DNA from: Acanthopleura granulata
Taxonomy: Eukaryota > Mollusca > Polyplacophora > Chitonida > Chitonidae
Assembly (NCBI GenBank): GCA_016165875.1
Contig: JABBOT010000002.1
Location: 4,241,540-4,305,539, forward strand
Length of the DNA stretch: 64,000 nucleotides
Direction: 5' to 3'
Position numbers and translations under genes: made by a program. This document shows, piece after piece, positions 49,601 to 58,908 of the stretch. The notes beneath the pieces are model-generated. The model searched no databases and had not been told where the DNA came from. It saw nothing but the letters and a program-made list of their open reading frames with translations. Each line of letters starts with the position of its first letter. Position 1 is the stretch's first letter.

Positions 49601-52600
49601 CGCCACAGTAAACTGCTGCCTACGTTTTGATTTATTTTTTTGATTGGTGTTTTACGTCGTGTTCAAGAATAGTTGGGTGCATAACTTTGGGAGGGAGTGG
49701 GGCATAGCCCGGAGGAAATCTACGCCCTTCCACAGGACCATGACCGGAAAAGAACTTCCGGACGTCAGTGTTTTGGTTCCATGTTTTGGTTACTTACCCC
49801 AATATTGGCGTACTGCCCTTTATTCATGGGCAGAAAGTTGTCTGTGTTTTTCAAAAGCACAAAAGATTTCAATGCAGCCTCCAAAGACAAAGCTCTGTGT
49901 TCTGGGCTTTGTATAGACTGGAGACTAAGGTCGGCATAAGGGTTCATAGAGATAGGGTCGAACTCGCCCAGCCTCATTCTTGTGTAGAAAAGGTTGCTGA
50001 CTCGTTCTTTTACTGTATCCATGGTGACATTACCCTGCGACACCGCTTGTTCTAGAAATCAACACACTGGATTAAACAATTAAACAATTAAAGAATTAAA
50101 GATTCCAGGATGACTAAGTAATGAGTAACAGGAGAGCAAAGAAAGAAGGTGAGGAGTAACGAATGACCTGACCTGTGAAACGAAACTTGATCTCTTAAGT
50201 TCTGGGGGACCTCCGTGGCTCAGTCGGTTAACGCGCTATCGCAGCACAATGACCCGAACTCTCCCACCAATGCGGTCGCTGTGAGTTCAAGTCCAGCTCA
50301 TGCTGGCTTCCTCTCCAGCCGTACGTGGGAAGGCCTGCCAGCAACCTGCGGATGGTCGTGGGTTTCCCCCGGGCTCTGCCCGGTTTCCCTCTCACCATAA
50401 TGCTTACCGCCGTCGTATAAATGAAATATTCTTGAGTACGGTGTAAAATACCAATCAAATCAAATCAAATCAAATCTTTAGTTCTGACCCACCACTTATG
50501 TAGGTCGAAAAACGTTTTAGTCCAGTCTCTATTCATTCGATGGTAAATGTCTCATTTATTTATGTATATATTTAATTGGTGTTTTACGACATACTCAAAA
50601 ATATTTCACTAATACACGACGACGGCCAGTATTGTGGTGGGAGGAAACCGGCATAAAACACCAATGAAATAGAGACATAAATCCAAACATGTTTTCGAAA
50701 TGTGTCCCTGAGTAAGTAACAGCCTTACCTAATCCAAACATAACAGGATCCACCAGGTTGTTGGACAACTCCAGATTCATACCGGCGTTCACAATGGCAG
50801 CCGCCGCCTCCACGTTGCTGGTGACGTAATGGTGGTCGGAAATGATATTCTCCACGGCTCCCTGGTCGCTGATCACGTAACCGCGGAATCCCCACTCCGT
50901 CCTTAAAATGTCGGTGAGAAGTTTGTGGTTGGCACACGCCGGAACTCCGTTAATACTAAAACAAAAATCTTTGTTAGAATTGCAGATTGACGTCGTGGAT
51001 GTCATTGGAATGATTGATTGATTCATTGATTGATTGATCTGAAGACAGATAAACTCCATCCTCAAGAATTTTCCCCTTAAATGATTTCACAGTTATAGAT
51101 AGAGGAAACGAGTGTGCAGGAGGTTAACTTTGACCAGTTACACAGGGAAGGACTTCCCTATATGTCATGTACAAGTATACACACCACATTGGTGGAAGAG
51201 TAGTCTTTAGCGATTGCATATTGTGACATGTTAAATTTCATATTCCTTCAAGTTGCTCTGGGAATAATTATCTATTTGTCTATCTGATTGGTGTTTTACG
51301 CCGTGCTCAAACATATTTCGCTTATACGACTACGGCCAGTATTACGGTTAGAGACCATCGACCATCCTCAGACGGCAAGCGTTCCCATGTACGCCCGGAG
51401 AGTGAGCGGAACCAGCTAAATCTGGACTTGAATTCCAAGCGACCACATTGGTCAGGGGCGCTAACCCTCTCGGCCATGGAAGCCCCATCTGTGTAGGGGA
51501 AAACTCAGTAGAAATCACTTTTACACAAAAAACTAAGAGTGATGAATGTGCTACACGTACACGAAATGGTGATTTGGCGGTCAATAGTTTATACATATAG
51601 AGTGTGAGCCCTTGCTGTATTTTTCTACGAACGCTGGCCTCGCCCCGGGTGATGAGCCTCAGGTCAGTGAGGCCGCAGGCTCTAAACCCTCTCTCGCTTG
51701 CCCGGTTTGTCAACTACTTGGCCAGGGGCAGTCACTCCATAGCCCCATCCACTCATACACGTGTGAAAAATTCTCCATGTATATGGTGGTCAGTTCCTGC
51801 CATATGTATAAATACATGAGCTAGTTTCTACTGTTTTCTTTTCTGGTGAAATTTTGCCTACCTGTTATAACTGCACATCAGGTTGTAGGTTCCCGCCTCG
51901 ACACACATGCGGAATTGAGCCAAGAACGTCAAACGCCAGTCGCGCTCAGAAACCTGTAGGAAATGTAGAAAGGGCCAAAGTGTTAACTGAGTTATATGTT
52001 CAGTTGTCTTTCTTCTCTCTTTACAGATATAGGACAAAATGTCTTATCAGTGGTTCCATACCTGCCCAGGCATACCACTTACTCAGTAATATGTTTTCAG
52101 AATGAATGTTGAAATCTAAGCGCCAATCCCGAACATTCCTTTATCTTCAGCCAATCAGAGATAGACTTGATATTCGCCAGACTTACTCGACAGATTAGAA
52201 AAAGGTAACATATGCATAAAATAAAATAGTCGTGCATGACATAAAACACTGAAGTACAACTGACAGCGAATTTACCCTATCGTTAACCACCGATCTTTGG
52301 CAAGTCACAGACAAACATTACCACACGTGGCGCACAGATATGCACGCCAGTTTGGCGAAAGACAAGTGGTTTTTAACGAACGTTAGACTGTACAAAAGCC
52401 AACACGACCGTCGTTCACTGTTCACTGCCTCAAACCAATTAGATTCTTGAAACTCATAAAAAAAAACTTAAGCAGACCGCAAATACCACATATACTTTAC
52501 AGAAATATAATGGCCGCTTTCCTCAAAAGACATGCTACTAAAGTATAATGAAGTTCTTACCCTGGAATCAAAGGAGAATCTTGAGACTGGTACATTTTCG

Positions 52601-55600
52601 GGCCCTCCGTGGACGTCGAAGTGTTTACAGCCGGCATTAGCACGGATATAACGGCTATCATTGCCCTGAAGTCCATAGACAAAGTGCTGAGCCATAGTGC
52701 CACTCAGGAAAGGGTCCTCGCCGTACGTCTCCTGTAACCCACCACATGTATAATATATCAGCATTTCGGAGTCAGTGGTCCGGGATGTTCGGAGAAACGG
52801 TAATACCTGGACAGGTACCGAGATGAACAGAAAAGTTGATAACAGGGCAGCAGTTCTTAGGGGGGTCACCTCCACAAGGCCCTTTCTGGATGAAGTCAAC
52901 ATTTAAAAACTCTTTTCGATGTTAGAGTTTATTATCAGAAATTGAACTTTTACTTCAAAATTTTCATCCCTATGGGTATAGGAAGAAGTTCTGAAATGGT
53001 ACTTCAAAGTTTGACTTGTTATATCAGAAATGTCTTTGCGGAATTGGCTCCATTACTCCATGTTTCCATACTGTTACACGGATCCACTATTTATGTCGTG
53101 AGATTTGACGGATCTGCATCAAAGGTATTCCCTTTGTATGGCACACTGAGTGTGTAAATCATCGCGTTTAGGATTGCATATACTTATATCAACAAAGTGC
53201 AGATTAAACTAAAATCTGAAAAGAATTTTTGAAAATGATTTATGCCTCCTGAAACAATATATCTTTTTTTTCTGTCGTATCCGATGTCTGCGGTATCTGG
53301 ATCACTTCAGTTTTCTGTAGCCCTTTTTAATGGTAAAATGTTTGGCTTTTTATGCTTATCCATTCACAAAATATTTCACATATATCCGTATACTGATTCC
53401 CTGTATGCAATAACGTGCAAACCAATAAATTATAATATCTGAACAGTGCGAGATAGACGATGGCGAAAACTAGTTGGTCAAATTCCTCAGTCAAGGCTCC
53501 AAGGCTGGAGTATAGTTTGTAGACTGGAGAACATTGTCCACCCAAAACAAGTCTGTACAACTCTCTGTTTTCGTCTGCACCACGTCATTGTTTCTGTATA
53601 ACAACTGTTAAAAGAAGTGACGTATTATATAAGAAAAGCTCATAAGTCAAACTAAGATAAAGGCAAACAGCGTTCATGTACGGTTTGGCTTGAAACCAAT
53701 TCACTTAGGTATGTAATATTCCCTCGTCGTGGTCTTAAATCTACCAAATATCCAGGGACTACACTCTCCATCAATTACCTGACTTCTGCCCCACAATGGA
53801 TGCCTCATGATGTTAATGACGGGGCTAAAGCAACTAGCACCTTTGTGGTCGCCATATTGCCCTTTCTGCATGTAGTCGTTGAACTTCGCCCGCACCTCGA
53901 TGGACGTGGCTTCCGCTACTCGCTGTATAAGTGAGGGACTGAAAAAAATAACGTGAAACGAAGGGAAATGCTACATGCAAACACCAGCAACTTTCTTTTG
54001 GATGCCAAGGTAGAATTATTAATTACAAATCACACAATTTATTGCGGTGTCAGTTCAAAATTTCGTTATAGTCGTGTACTGTCTTGGTGTCCATCTTTGT
54101 GAGAATTTCTACAAGTATTTTGGTGGTGGGAATATGCTATTCTATAAACCTCTAAACCCTGAATTTCTTTTGATTTGTTCGCCAGAATCTGGCATGTACT
54201 AAGTTCGCCGTATGAATCGAATCATTAACGCCACACAACATGCAGTAACAAAGTATAGGGTATCACTCTTAACGTCGTGTGATTCAGAAATAGGGCTGCT
54301 CTCACGTTGGCATTCCGGTTTTCTGCATCCGTATCATTGCACTTCTGCTGGATTCTAGCGTACGACTTTGTTCCCAATAAATACGCCTTAAAATAAATGC
54401 TGAGCTTATGTGTATTCCACCAATACTTTTCACTTTATGGCATAATATTTATTTGTTATTTATTTCACTGGCGTTTTACATCGTACACAAGAATTATATA
54501 TCACTTATACAACGGCGGCCAGCATTATGGTGAGAGGAAAGCGAGGAGAGCCCGGGGGATACCCACGACCATCCGCAGGTTGCTGGCAAGTCGTCCCACG
54601 TACGGCCGGGGAGGAAGCTAGCATGCATGAGCTGGGCTTGAACACACAGCGACCTCATTGGTGAAAGGCTCCTGGGTCATTAAGCTCAGTATTGAGCGCC
54701 AAGCGAGGCAGCAACAAGTAACATTGGTTAAAGTCTTTGGTACGAGCCGACCCGGGACTGACCCCAGATGTCTCGACGCTCTAATCACCTGGCCACTGAT
54801 GAAGTCTTTATAGCATAATAATGTGAACGCTGTCATGTATGCATACGAACAGTATTAGTCGGATGTACTGCCATGCACGTGTACATAACACCACCTAAAG
54901 TAACTGATGTTAACATTTCACGACAGTAAGTGTTATAGCCGAATTCGAACACACGTCATGACGTTTAGGGCGGGAAGCTGTTGTTGACTCGGTCATGGGC
55001 CAGCTATAAACATAGCTCCACCAGTCACAGTAATACTATCATACATATGCATACAGATAATGTCCATTTTAAAAACAGCATCAGTGACATGTACCCATTT
55101 TAAATAATATATTATACATTTGTACGCATTTCCATGTGCTACTGTGAATTGTCGTATCCAGTTTGTTTTAGTCTGACAAAGACACATCTATACATCTACA
55201 TGCATATGTGTTTACGAATCCTCACGTGCTCTACGCACAATTGCCCTTGGGTTCTTAGTCACAGCTTGTAAGCAATTCTATTCCAGGCCACTCTTCCACA
55301 AAGCAGTGATCGTAGGATAAGCATACCATAATTTATTTCATTATTAAACTAACTCAGCGATGTATGTTAAAGACATACATTGCCTTGGCAATTGTAGTTA
55401 AAATTCCAAATCGTGGCACACATTTTCTTTGTGTAACGAAGCCCTGCTCTAAACATTAACTTTTCGTACACATTATAGAATCTGTATGATTAAAATACGA
55501 ATAATAAAGGCATATGACGGCCTAATAGTCGACATAACCGGCATTCATGTATACCAGTGCATATTGTATACGTATAGTAGATATGCAAAGAGGAGTGCAC

Positions 55601-56740
55601 AGAGCTACCATCGTCCAAGGGGACTGATGGCTTCAGGTGGCATGCAGTGTCCCCTGTGTACAGCTCCTGATGATTGAAATCGCTCATTCGTATGCAGCTG
55701 CCACCCACAGGCTTTAGGCCTCGGCTTTAAGTCAGTCGTTCTAAGTTTAAAGTGAATAGATGCGGTGGTTTATCCACTTTCCTCTGTCTTCTTTCTTTTC
55801 TCCATAAATCTGACCTCTGCACCATATGATTAAAACAAGTATTTCGTGAATCTGGAGTATAAAACACCAAAAAACTAAATATTAAATAAACAAAAAAGGA
55901 GTGTGAATGTCCTTGTCTGTCGCTTGACCATACCGACACCGAGTAAGACCTTTCGCCACTTCATTAGCTCAGTATCTCGAGCTTGATAGGTTTTGCCTTA
56001 TTTATTTATTTATCTATTCAAGAATATTAGTTTCCGCTTCCAAACGCTTCCAAGTTCAACAGTATAACTGGGGGTTAGTTACTCTGTCATCACAATAAGT
56101 TTTTCCCACTCTGACGAAAGGTTTTTCATGTTGGAATAGATTGTATTACTGACGAGTGAAAGACTGTTTAAATAACGTTCTAAAGAAATTTGCCTGTAGC
56201 TTGTAACGAGGGAGGTGGCTAGGCAGCCCGGTTGCGATGCATCGAGGTAGCGAAACGAAGCAGCGACGTAGTGGAGGGTCCTCTATCGGCTTCCATAAAT
56301 TTAGGCAGGCGAGACTTACGGCACAGAACTGTATAATATTCGTACTTATTTATTTATTACATGTCTATGTACATGTATTTATTTATTCATGTGTTTATTT
56401 ATTAACTTTGGCTGACTCTGTGTTGGACTCACCTGAATGAGGCGGCGAGCCCCAGAGCCTGAGGGAAGGCTGTCGCCGGCCCAGCCCCAACGTCTCCCCG
56501 TAAACACTCCGTGTTCCAGGAGTAAGGTTTGATCTGCAGACGGTCAATGGCAGGGGCCGGTCCCCCATGGTCGGACACCCCACCCCTCGACATCTGAAGC
56601 ACCATCTCATGCAGAGTAAGCCTGTTAACAAGGTCTGCGACCCTGGCGTCCCAGGGCAAGGAGGCGTTCCGGAAGGGGAAGTCCGAGACGACTGGCCCAA
56701 ACAGGGAACACAGGAAAACAGTCACTAGCGCTAGCGTCAT
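43522..56740 (-). CDS. Secreted glycoside hydrolase family 3 enzyme (beta-xylosidase/beta-glucosidase-like), 12 exons, complete
   Basis: GH3 enzymes remove terminal beta-linked sugars (xylose, glucose, N-acetylglucosamine) by a retaining mechanism. Exons in transcription order: 56433-56740, 53779-53938, 52561-52731, 51862-51953, 50729-50955, 49798-50051, 49150-49372, 48238-48327, 46110-46321, 45135-45338, 44456-44630, 43522-43646. The total is 2241 nt, or 746 residues plus TAG; every junction is GT-AG and phases match throughout. Residues 1-19 form a signal peptide (MTLALVTVFLCSLFGPVVS). The GH3 N-domain includes GRSQETYGEDPFL and KHFDVHGGPENVPVSRFSF; GYVISDQGAVE holds the probable nucleophile Asp274. 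The GH3 C-domain starts near SFVLLKNTDNFLP and includes FFPAQAAGEAIA and GRLPYTWY. A fibronectin-III-like tail ends in VYAGGQQP. The domain order resembles plant and microbial beta-xylosidases. The substrate cannot be read from sequence; digestion of algal or plant polysaccharide is an inference. Confidence 0.93.
43647..45134 (-). other. GH3 introns 10 and 11 flanking exon 11
   Basis: Intron 10 (44631-45134) and intron 11 (43647-44455) are unique-looking sequence without SINEs. The open frame extending past exon 11 to 44286 is intron read-through. Confidence 0.65.
44456..44630 (-). CDS. GH3 exon 11, fibronectin-III-like domain
   Basis: It encodes VIQVYIRWESPS through MAIWDDDRGFVVEPG, the family's VVQ(V/L)Y and (W/G)..D..G.WV.EPG.(F/Y) pattern. 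The donor is CCAG/GTACGT, phase 1. A second in-frame acceptor (ATACAG/GTG) lies 9 nt into the exon. Reading past the donor gives non-homologous sequence, so the splice is preferred. Confidence 0.9.
45135..45338 (-). CDS. GH3 exon 10
   Basis: It encodes MEGRTYRYFTGQPLYPFG and YGLSYTRFAY, the GRTYRY..G.PLYPFGYGLSYT block of beta-xylosidase-type GH3 proteins, then the start of the fibronectin-III-like domain (VRVVVKNVGAVTGDE). The acceptor is TTGCAG and the donor is GAG/GTAATT. Confidence 0.94.
45339..46109 (-). other. GH3 intron 9
   Basis: About 770 bp between GTATAA and TTCCTTGCAG; no repeat or exon recognised. Confidence 0.7.
46110..46321 (-). CDS. GH3 exon 9
   Basis: It encodes GTPVVLILLNAGPVEIS, ILEAFFPAQAAGEAIA and NPGGRLPYTWYQSL, characteristic of the GH3 C-domain (P(V/I)VLV...GP, and GRLP.T(W/F)Y). 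The acceptor is TTCTACAG and the donor is GATCAG/GTATAA; it ends in phase 0. Confidence 0.93.
46322..48237 (-). other. GH3 intron 8
   Basis: About 1.9 kb between GTGAGT and TTCTACAG. Apart from the SINE fragment at 46.66-46.76 kb, no feature was recognised. Confidence 0.7.
46660..46764 (+). repeat. SINE 3' fragment
   Basis: It has only the distal part of the family: CCGGTTTCCTCCCACCATAA, CGTATAAGTGAA, GAGTACGGCGTAAAACATC, then an AATAAATA tail. It sits in the GH3 intron between exons 8 and 9. Confidence 0.85.
48238..48327 (-). CDS. GH3 exon 8, 90-nt exon
   Basis: It encodes SVESEGNDRATMDLPGQQ followed by LLQDAIS, the E..(D/N)R..L.LPG.Q..L motif of GH3 C-domains. The acceptor is TTTCTCTCTCAG and the donor is TATGA/GTGAGT, phase 1 at both ends. 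Confidence 0.92.
48460..49050. repeat. Recent 287-bp tandem duplication bounded by (TA)n runs
   Basis: Three (TA)n runs (48460-48482, about 48745-48770, about 49032-49050) separate two copies of a 261-bp block that begins GGACCACGTGTCTGGC at 48484 and 48771. The two blocks differ at only two positions that I can see (ACATGGG/ATATGGG and CCAAAAC/CCAGAAC). They lie wholly within the GH3 intron between exons 7 and 8. Confidence 0.95.
49150..49372 (-). CDS. GH3 exon 7, start of C-terminal domain
   Basis: It encodes VVGPMANN (the counterpart of the family's GP.AN motif), then YTTTPLDGLKQLGG, and ends ILFVVLGTG at GTAAGC, phase 1. The acceptor follows TTTCTAACAG. Confidence 0.92.
49631..49740 (-). 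repeat. Truncated SINE copy
   Basis: Reverse orientation: an A/T tail, then GATTGGTGTTTTACGTCGT (complement of the family's ACG.CGTAAAACACCAATC end), then diverged body sequence. It ends within about 60 bp of the 3' end of GH3 exon 6. Confidence 0.75.
49798..50051 (-). CDS. GH3 exon 6, end of N-domain and linker
   Basis: It encodes EQAVSQGNVTMDTVKERV, FYTRMRLGEFDP and SFVLLKNTDNFLPM, the usual linker from the barrel to the C-terminal sandwich domain. The acceptor is TTTCTAG and the donor GTAAGT follows ANIG. A truncated SINE lies within 60 bp of its donor. Confidence 0.93.
50204..50476 (+). repeat. Full-length tRNA-derived SINE
   Basis: The head GGGGACCTCCGTGGCTCAGT...TTAACGCGC looks like a polymerase III A box, and GCTGTGAGTTCAAGTCC about 60 bp later like a B box. 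The body includes GCCGTACGTGGGAAGG, CAACCTGCGGATGGTCGTGG and CACCATAATGCTTACCGCC. The 3' end TTGAGTACGGTGTAAAATACC is followed by (CAAAT)n. It lies in the GH3 intron between exons 5 and 6. Confidence 0.9.
50549..50688. repeat. SINE fold-back: truncated copy meeting an inverted tail
   Basis: A minus-strand SINE end (ATTGGTGTTTTA at 50575-50586, through GGCCAGTATTGTGGTGGGAG) stops at GGAAACCGG. It is followed at once by the same end in the opposite orientation, TAAAACACCAAT at 50654-50665, a perfect 12-bp inverted repeat of the first arm. Confidence 0.8.
50729..50955 (-). CDS. GH3 exon 5 with the catalytic nucleophile
   Basis: It encodes INGVPACANHKLLTD and then GFRGYVISDQGAVENI. In GH3 enzymes the Asp of the (V/I)SD motif is the nucleophile; here it is about residue 274. 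The acceptor is TTGTTTTAG and the donor is ATTAG/GTAAGG, phase 1. The 70-codon open frame at 50725-50937 in another frame is a shadow. Confidence 0.95.
51268..51486 (-). repeat. tRNA-derived SINE, reverse orientation
   Basis: Tail GATTGGTGTTTTACGCCGTG, body TACGGCCAGTATTACGG, and a head that on the minus strand reads GGGGCTTCCATGGCCGAGAG then GGTTAGCGCC, an A-box-like start. It lies between GH3 exons 4 and 5. The head tRNA sequence differs from that at 50204. Confidence 0.85.
51862..51953 (-). CDS. GH3 exon 4
   Basis: A 92-nt exon coding VSERDWRLTFLAQFR and CVEAGTYNLMCSYN, a highly conserved GH3 block. The acceptor is CCTACAG, the donor is AACAG/GTAGGC, and its end is phase 2. It is too short to appear as a separate long open frame. 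Confidence 0.92.
51954..52560 (-). other. GH3 intron 3
   Basis: About 610 bp between GTAAGA and CCTACAG. No repeat, exon or other feature was recognised. Confidence 0.7.
52561..52731 (-). CDS. GH3 exon 3, ETYGEDP and KHFDVHGGPE motifs
   Basis: It starts directly with ETYGEDPFLSG after GGTTACAG and ends with FSFDSR before GTAAGA. The Lys-His pair of CKHFDVH is the conserved substrate-binding KH of GH3 enzymes. It is 171 nt, phase 0 at both ends. Confidence 0.93.
52732..53778 (-). other. GH3 intron 2
   Basis: About 1.05 kb between GTAATT and GGTTACAG. The open frame continuing past exon 3 on the minus strand (to 52902) reads through the acceptor and is not supported as coding. Nothing else was recognised. 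Confidence 0.65.
53779..53938 (-). CDS. GH3 exon 2
   Basis: The acceptor lies after a T-rich run (TTTTTTTCAG) and the donor is CAG/GTAATT. It completes a Ser codon with exon 1. It encodes VAEATSIEVRAKFNDY and CFSPVINIMRHPLWGRSQ, the GH3 strand that leads into the ETYGEDP motif of the next exon. Its end is phase 0. Confidence 0.92.
53939..56432 (-). other. GH3 intron 1
   Basis: 2.5-kb intron between GTGAGT and TTTTTTTCAG. It holds the SINE at 54.4-54.8 kb and short A/T-rich simple repeats near 56.0 and 56.35-56.40 kb (TTTATTTATT). No additional exon was recognised. Confidence 0.7.
54447..54800 (-). repeat. tRNA-derived SINE with a different or compound head
   Basis: The tail and body match the family (TTTCACTGGCGTTTTACATC; GGCGGCCAGCATTATGGTG; CCATCCGCAGGTTGCTGGC). 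After the usual CCTCATTGGTG segment the head diverges and ends with a second tRNA-like stretch, minus strand TGGCCAGGTGATTAGAGCG and GGTCAGTCCCGGGTCGGCTC. It lies in GH3 intron 1. Confidence 0.75.
56433..56740 (-). CDS. GH3 exon 1: signal peptide and start of catalytic domain
   Basis: I chose the ATG at 56740 because it starts directly with a hydrophobic signal peptide ending at VVS, followed by FPFRNASLPW, a usual start of the mature domain. An in-frame ATG at 56767 adds nine polar residues and is less likely. It contains DLVNRLTLHEMVLQM and WNTECLRGD, both family motifs. The donor is TTCAG/GTGAGT, phase 2. Confidence 0.9.
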
Positions 56741-56990
56741 GGTGCAATCAGGAAGACAATCCCGCATCCGTATACAGAGATGAATACCAATGACTAGACC
56801 TAATGACGGTGTATTGGCCTACAGATGAACGGATGGACTGGTACAGTTCCAGGTAAACGTGTGTACATCTAGCTCCACGCTTACTCAGATATGATAGGCT
56901 GTAATGCAGACAGGCGAGCCCCGCGGACGACTACTTGACATAAAGAAGACTACTTCAGCCATCGCTAAATGTTGAGCTGAACAACGTGAC

Positions 56991-57000
56991 TGTATATATG
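56991..57000 (-). promoter_or_regulatory. Possible TATA-like element of the GH3 gene
   Basis: The gene strand reads CATATATACA about 250 bp upstream of the GH3 ATG, in a stretch less AT-rich than the surroundings. This would imply a 5' UTR of roughly 220 bp. It is based on the motif alone and is weak. Confidence 0.25.
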
Positions 57001-57676
57001 GAAGCTCAATGCGGCCATCGCACCGCTCCTCTTCGAGCTGCATGCAGGCCAGGTTCACAACGCTATGGATACTCCGTCGCGTCGTTGAGTAGCACAACTT
57101 GACAGTGCAATATTTGTGTCACGCTGTCTCACGGTTGTTCTTGATTTGCATAACAGAAATGCGCCATATTATGGATAACACAGTAGTGTCGCATTCTCGC
57201 GCGGTAAATCCCTGAACTGAAAGGCGTGAATTTCATACACGTTTAGATGGTGTGCATAGCTTCCTACTTTTGATACATCTACTTTATGTTATGAAAGCGG
57301 CATTTAAACGTAAACTGTTTCTTTATCGCTCTGGTGCCTCAACAGATTAAAGATGTGAGCACGGCAACATTTAAATGTCACATTTTATGATTGAAATAAC
57401 AACGAAATGATATGGCTTTCTTCGTGTGTAAAATGCTGAAGCTCCACTGCTATAGCATTTTAAAAGTTTGGCTGCAGACAATTTCAGTGGATTGCTTAAT
57501 TGGGCGGAGAAAAACATAGGTTGTTTCTGTCAGCCATGTTGATTTTTATTTTACCTCTGGTTGTTTTAAATTTCTTGAATTCACATTTGTGAAACGTTCG
57601 AGAAACGATAACCGGAAAAGTTTATAACTAAAACCTGATGGTGTTACGTTATGACTCTATCAAGTTGTTAGTCAAA

Positions 57677-57703
57677 AGAGAGAGAGAGAGAGAGAGAGAG
57701 AGA
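57677..57703 (+). repeat. (AG)n microsatellite
   Basis: About 13 uninterrupted GA/AG units between TCAAA and ACCACG. Confidence 0.97.
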
Positions 57704-58269
57704 ACCACGAAACTCATTTACAATGACACGAATGGCTGTCTGGCAGGGTGAAACAATGTTGTGCTACGTTTTGGAGTCAAATATTCCTGTGTTGAACCAT
57801 GTGTTGTAATGAGAGCTAGACCGCAATACTGGTTCACCGACAAAGTGGAGCGTTCTTTTCCTGTGTAGGCCGAATTATGGACACAATGAGCTTCCGTAGA
57901 TATTGGCTCCATCGCACAACGCGTGATGTTTTAAAGTTTACAATCAGACAAAGTACATCTTTTTTTTTCATAGATAAGCATATAGTTACACAATTGCTGT
58001 GACAATAAAGGCCTCATGGCTTTGACCTATCCATCCCGGCGTTTAAGCGGGATACGGCCCCATTGAATTCCACGCGGATTTTTCTTTTTTTCTTATTTAT
58101 ATCAATCGACCCTGTAATGTTTGGTATACACCGAAACCCGGAAGTCCGCCCTTTGTCAACACTGTCAAAACCTACATCCGCAAACCCTTTGCTAACAAAA
58201 TCCAGACGTCCGCCATGCCTTATATTCGAACTCCTGGAAGTTGCATGAAGTCAGGACAACCATATCCGC

Positions 58270-58293
58270 CCTACCCCCACCCCCCACCCCCAG
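58270..58293 (-). other. C-rich tract, possible G-quadruplex on the minus strand
   Basis: The + strand reads CCCTACCCCCACCCCCCAC followed by CCCC, so the minus strand has four runs of three or more G with one-base loops. Confidence 0.6.
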
Positions 58294-58585
58294 TTTTAGA
58301 GACACCATTGCTGATCAGCCCAGAGCCACTTTATCTTTCAGCCAAACTTTAACACATCATTACAATGTTCATAAAGCTCCAGGTGTTCAAACTGTGATAG
58401 TTTTGTCTTAACACAAAATACTGCTCCAGTTAGGAAATGAATATTCAAGTTGTGTTTCTAAATTTGACTTAATCAGCCACCATATTTATATGTGCTGAGA
58501 GTATGCAGCGAAAAGTATCGCAGTGTTTACTTTTGTGGTTTAATCGCTGAACATGTTCACCTGATTGGTCACTGACATTCTGGAC

Positions 58586-58613
58586 ATCCATATATATATA
58601 TATATATATGGAT
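58586..58613. repeat. (AT)n palindrome
   Basis: ATCCA, then about 18 bp of alternating TA, then TGGAT: a perfect palindrome that could extrude as a hairpin or cruciform. Confidence 0.85.
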
Positions 58614-58647
58614 AGTGCTGGTATATCGTGTACCTATAACTGGATTC

Positions 58648-58908
58648 GGGGACCTCTGTGAATCAGTCGGTTAGCGCGCTAGCGCATGGTAATGACCCAT
58701 AAGCCTCCTACCAATGCCGTCGCTGTTCAAGTCCAGCTCATGCTGGCTTCCTCTCCGGCCGTACGTGGGAAGGTTTGCCAGCAACCTGCGGATGGTCGTG
58801 GGTGTCCCCCGGGCTTTGCCCGGTTTGCTCCCACCATAATGCTGGCCACCGTCGTATAAGTGAAATATTCTTGAGTACGGCGTAAAACACCAATCAAATA
58901 AATAAATC
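58648..58908 (+). repeat. Full-length tRNA-derived SINE
   Basis: Head GGGGACCTCTGTGAATCAGT and TTAGCGCGC; B-box-like GCTGTTCAAGTCC; body GCCGTACGTGGGAAGG and CAACCTGCGGATGGTCGTGG; end TTGAGTACGGCGTAAAACAC with an (AAAT)n tail. It is the best-preserved copy of the family in the window together with the one at 50204. It has a small deletion next to the B box (TCGCTGTTCAAG instead of TCGCTGTGAGTTCAAG). Confidence 0.92.

Noticed and set aside
50204..50290. Functional tRNA gene
   Set aside because: The A- and B-box-like blocks are the head of a SINE repeated elsewhere; the sequence does not fold as a full cloverleaf and is followed by SINE body.
50725..50937. 70-codon minus-strand frame overlapping GH3 exon 5
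   Set aside because: Shadow frame of the exon with the catalytic Asp; wrong phase for both neighbours.
53701..53778. Continuation of GH3 exon 2 past the donor
   Set aside because: Sequence after GRSQ is unrelated to GH3, while splicing at GTAATT joins directly to ETYGEDP in the next exon.
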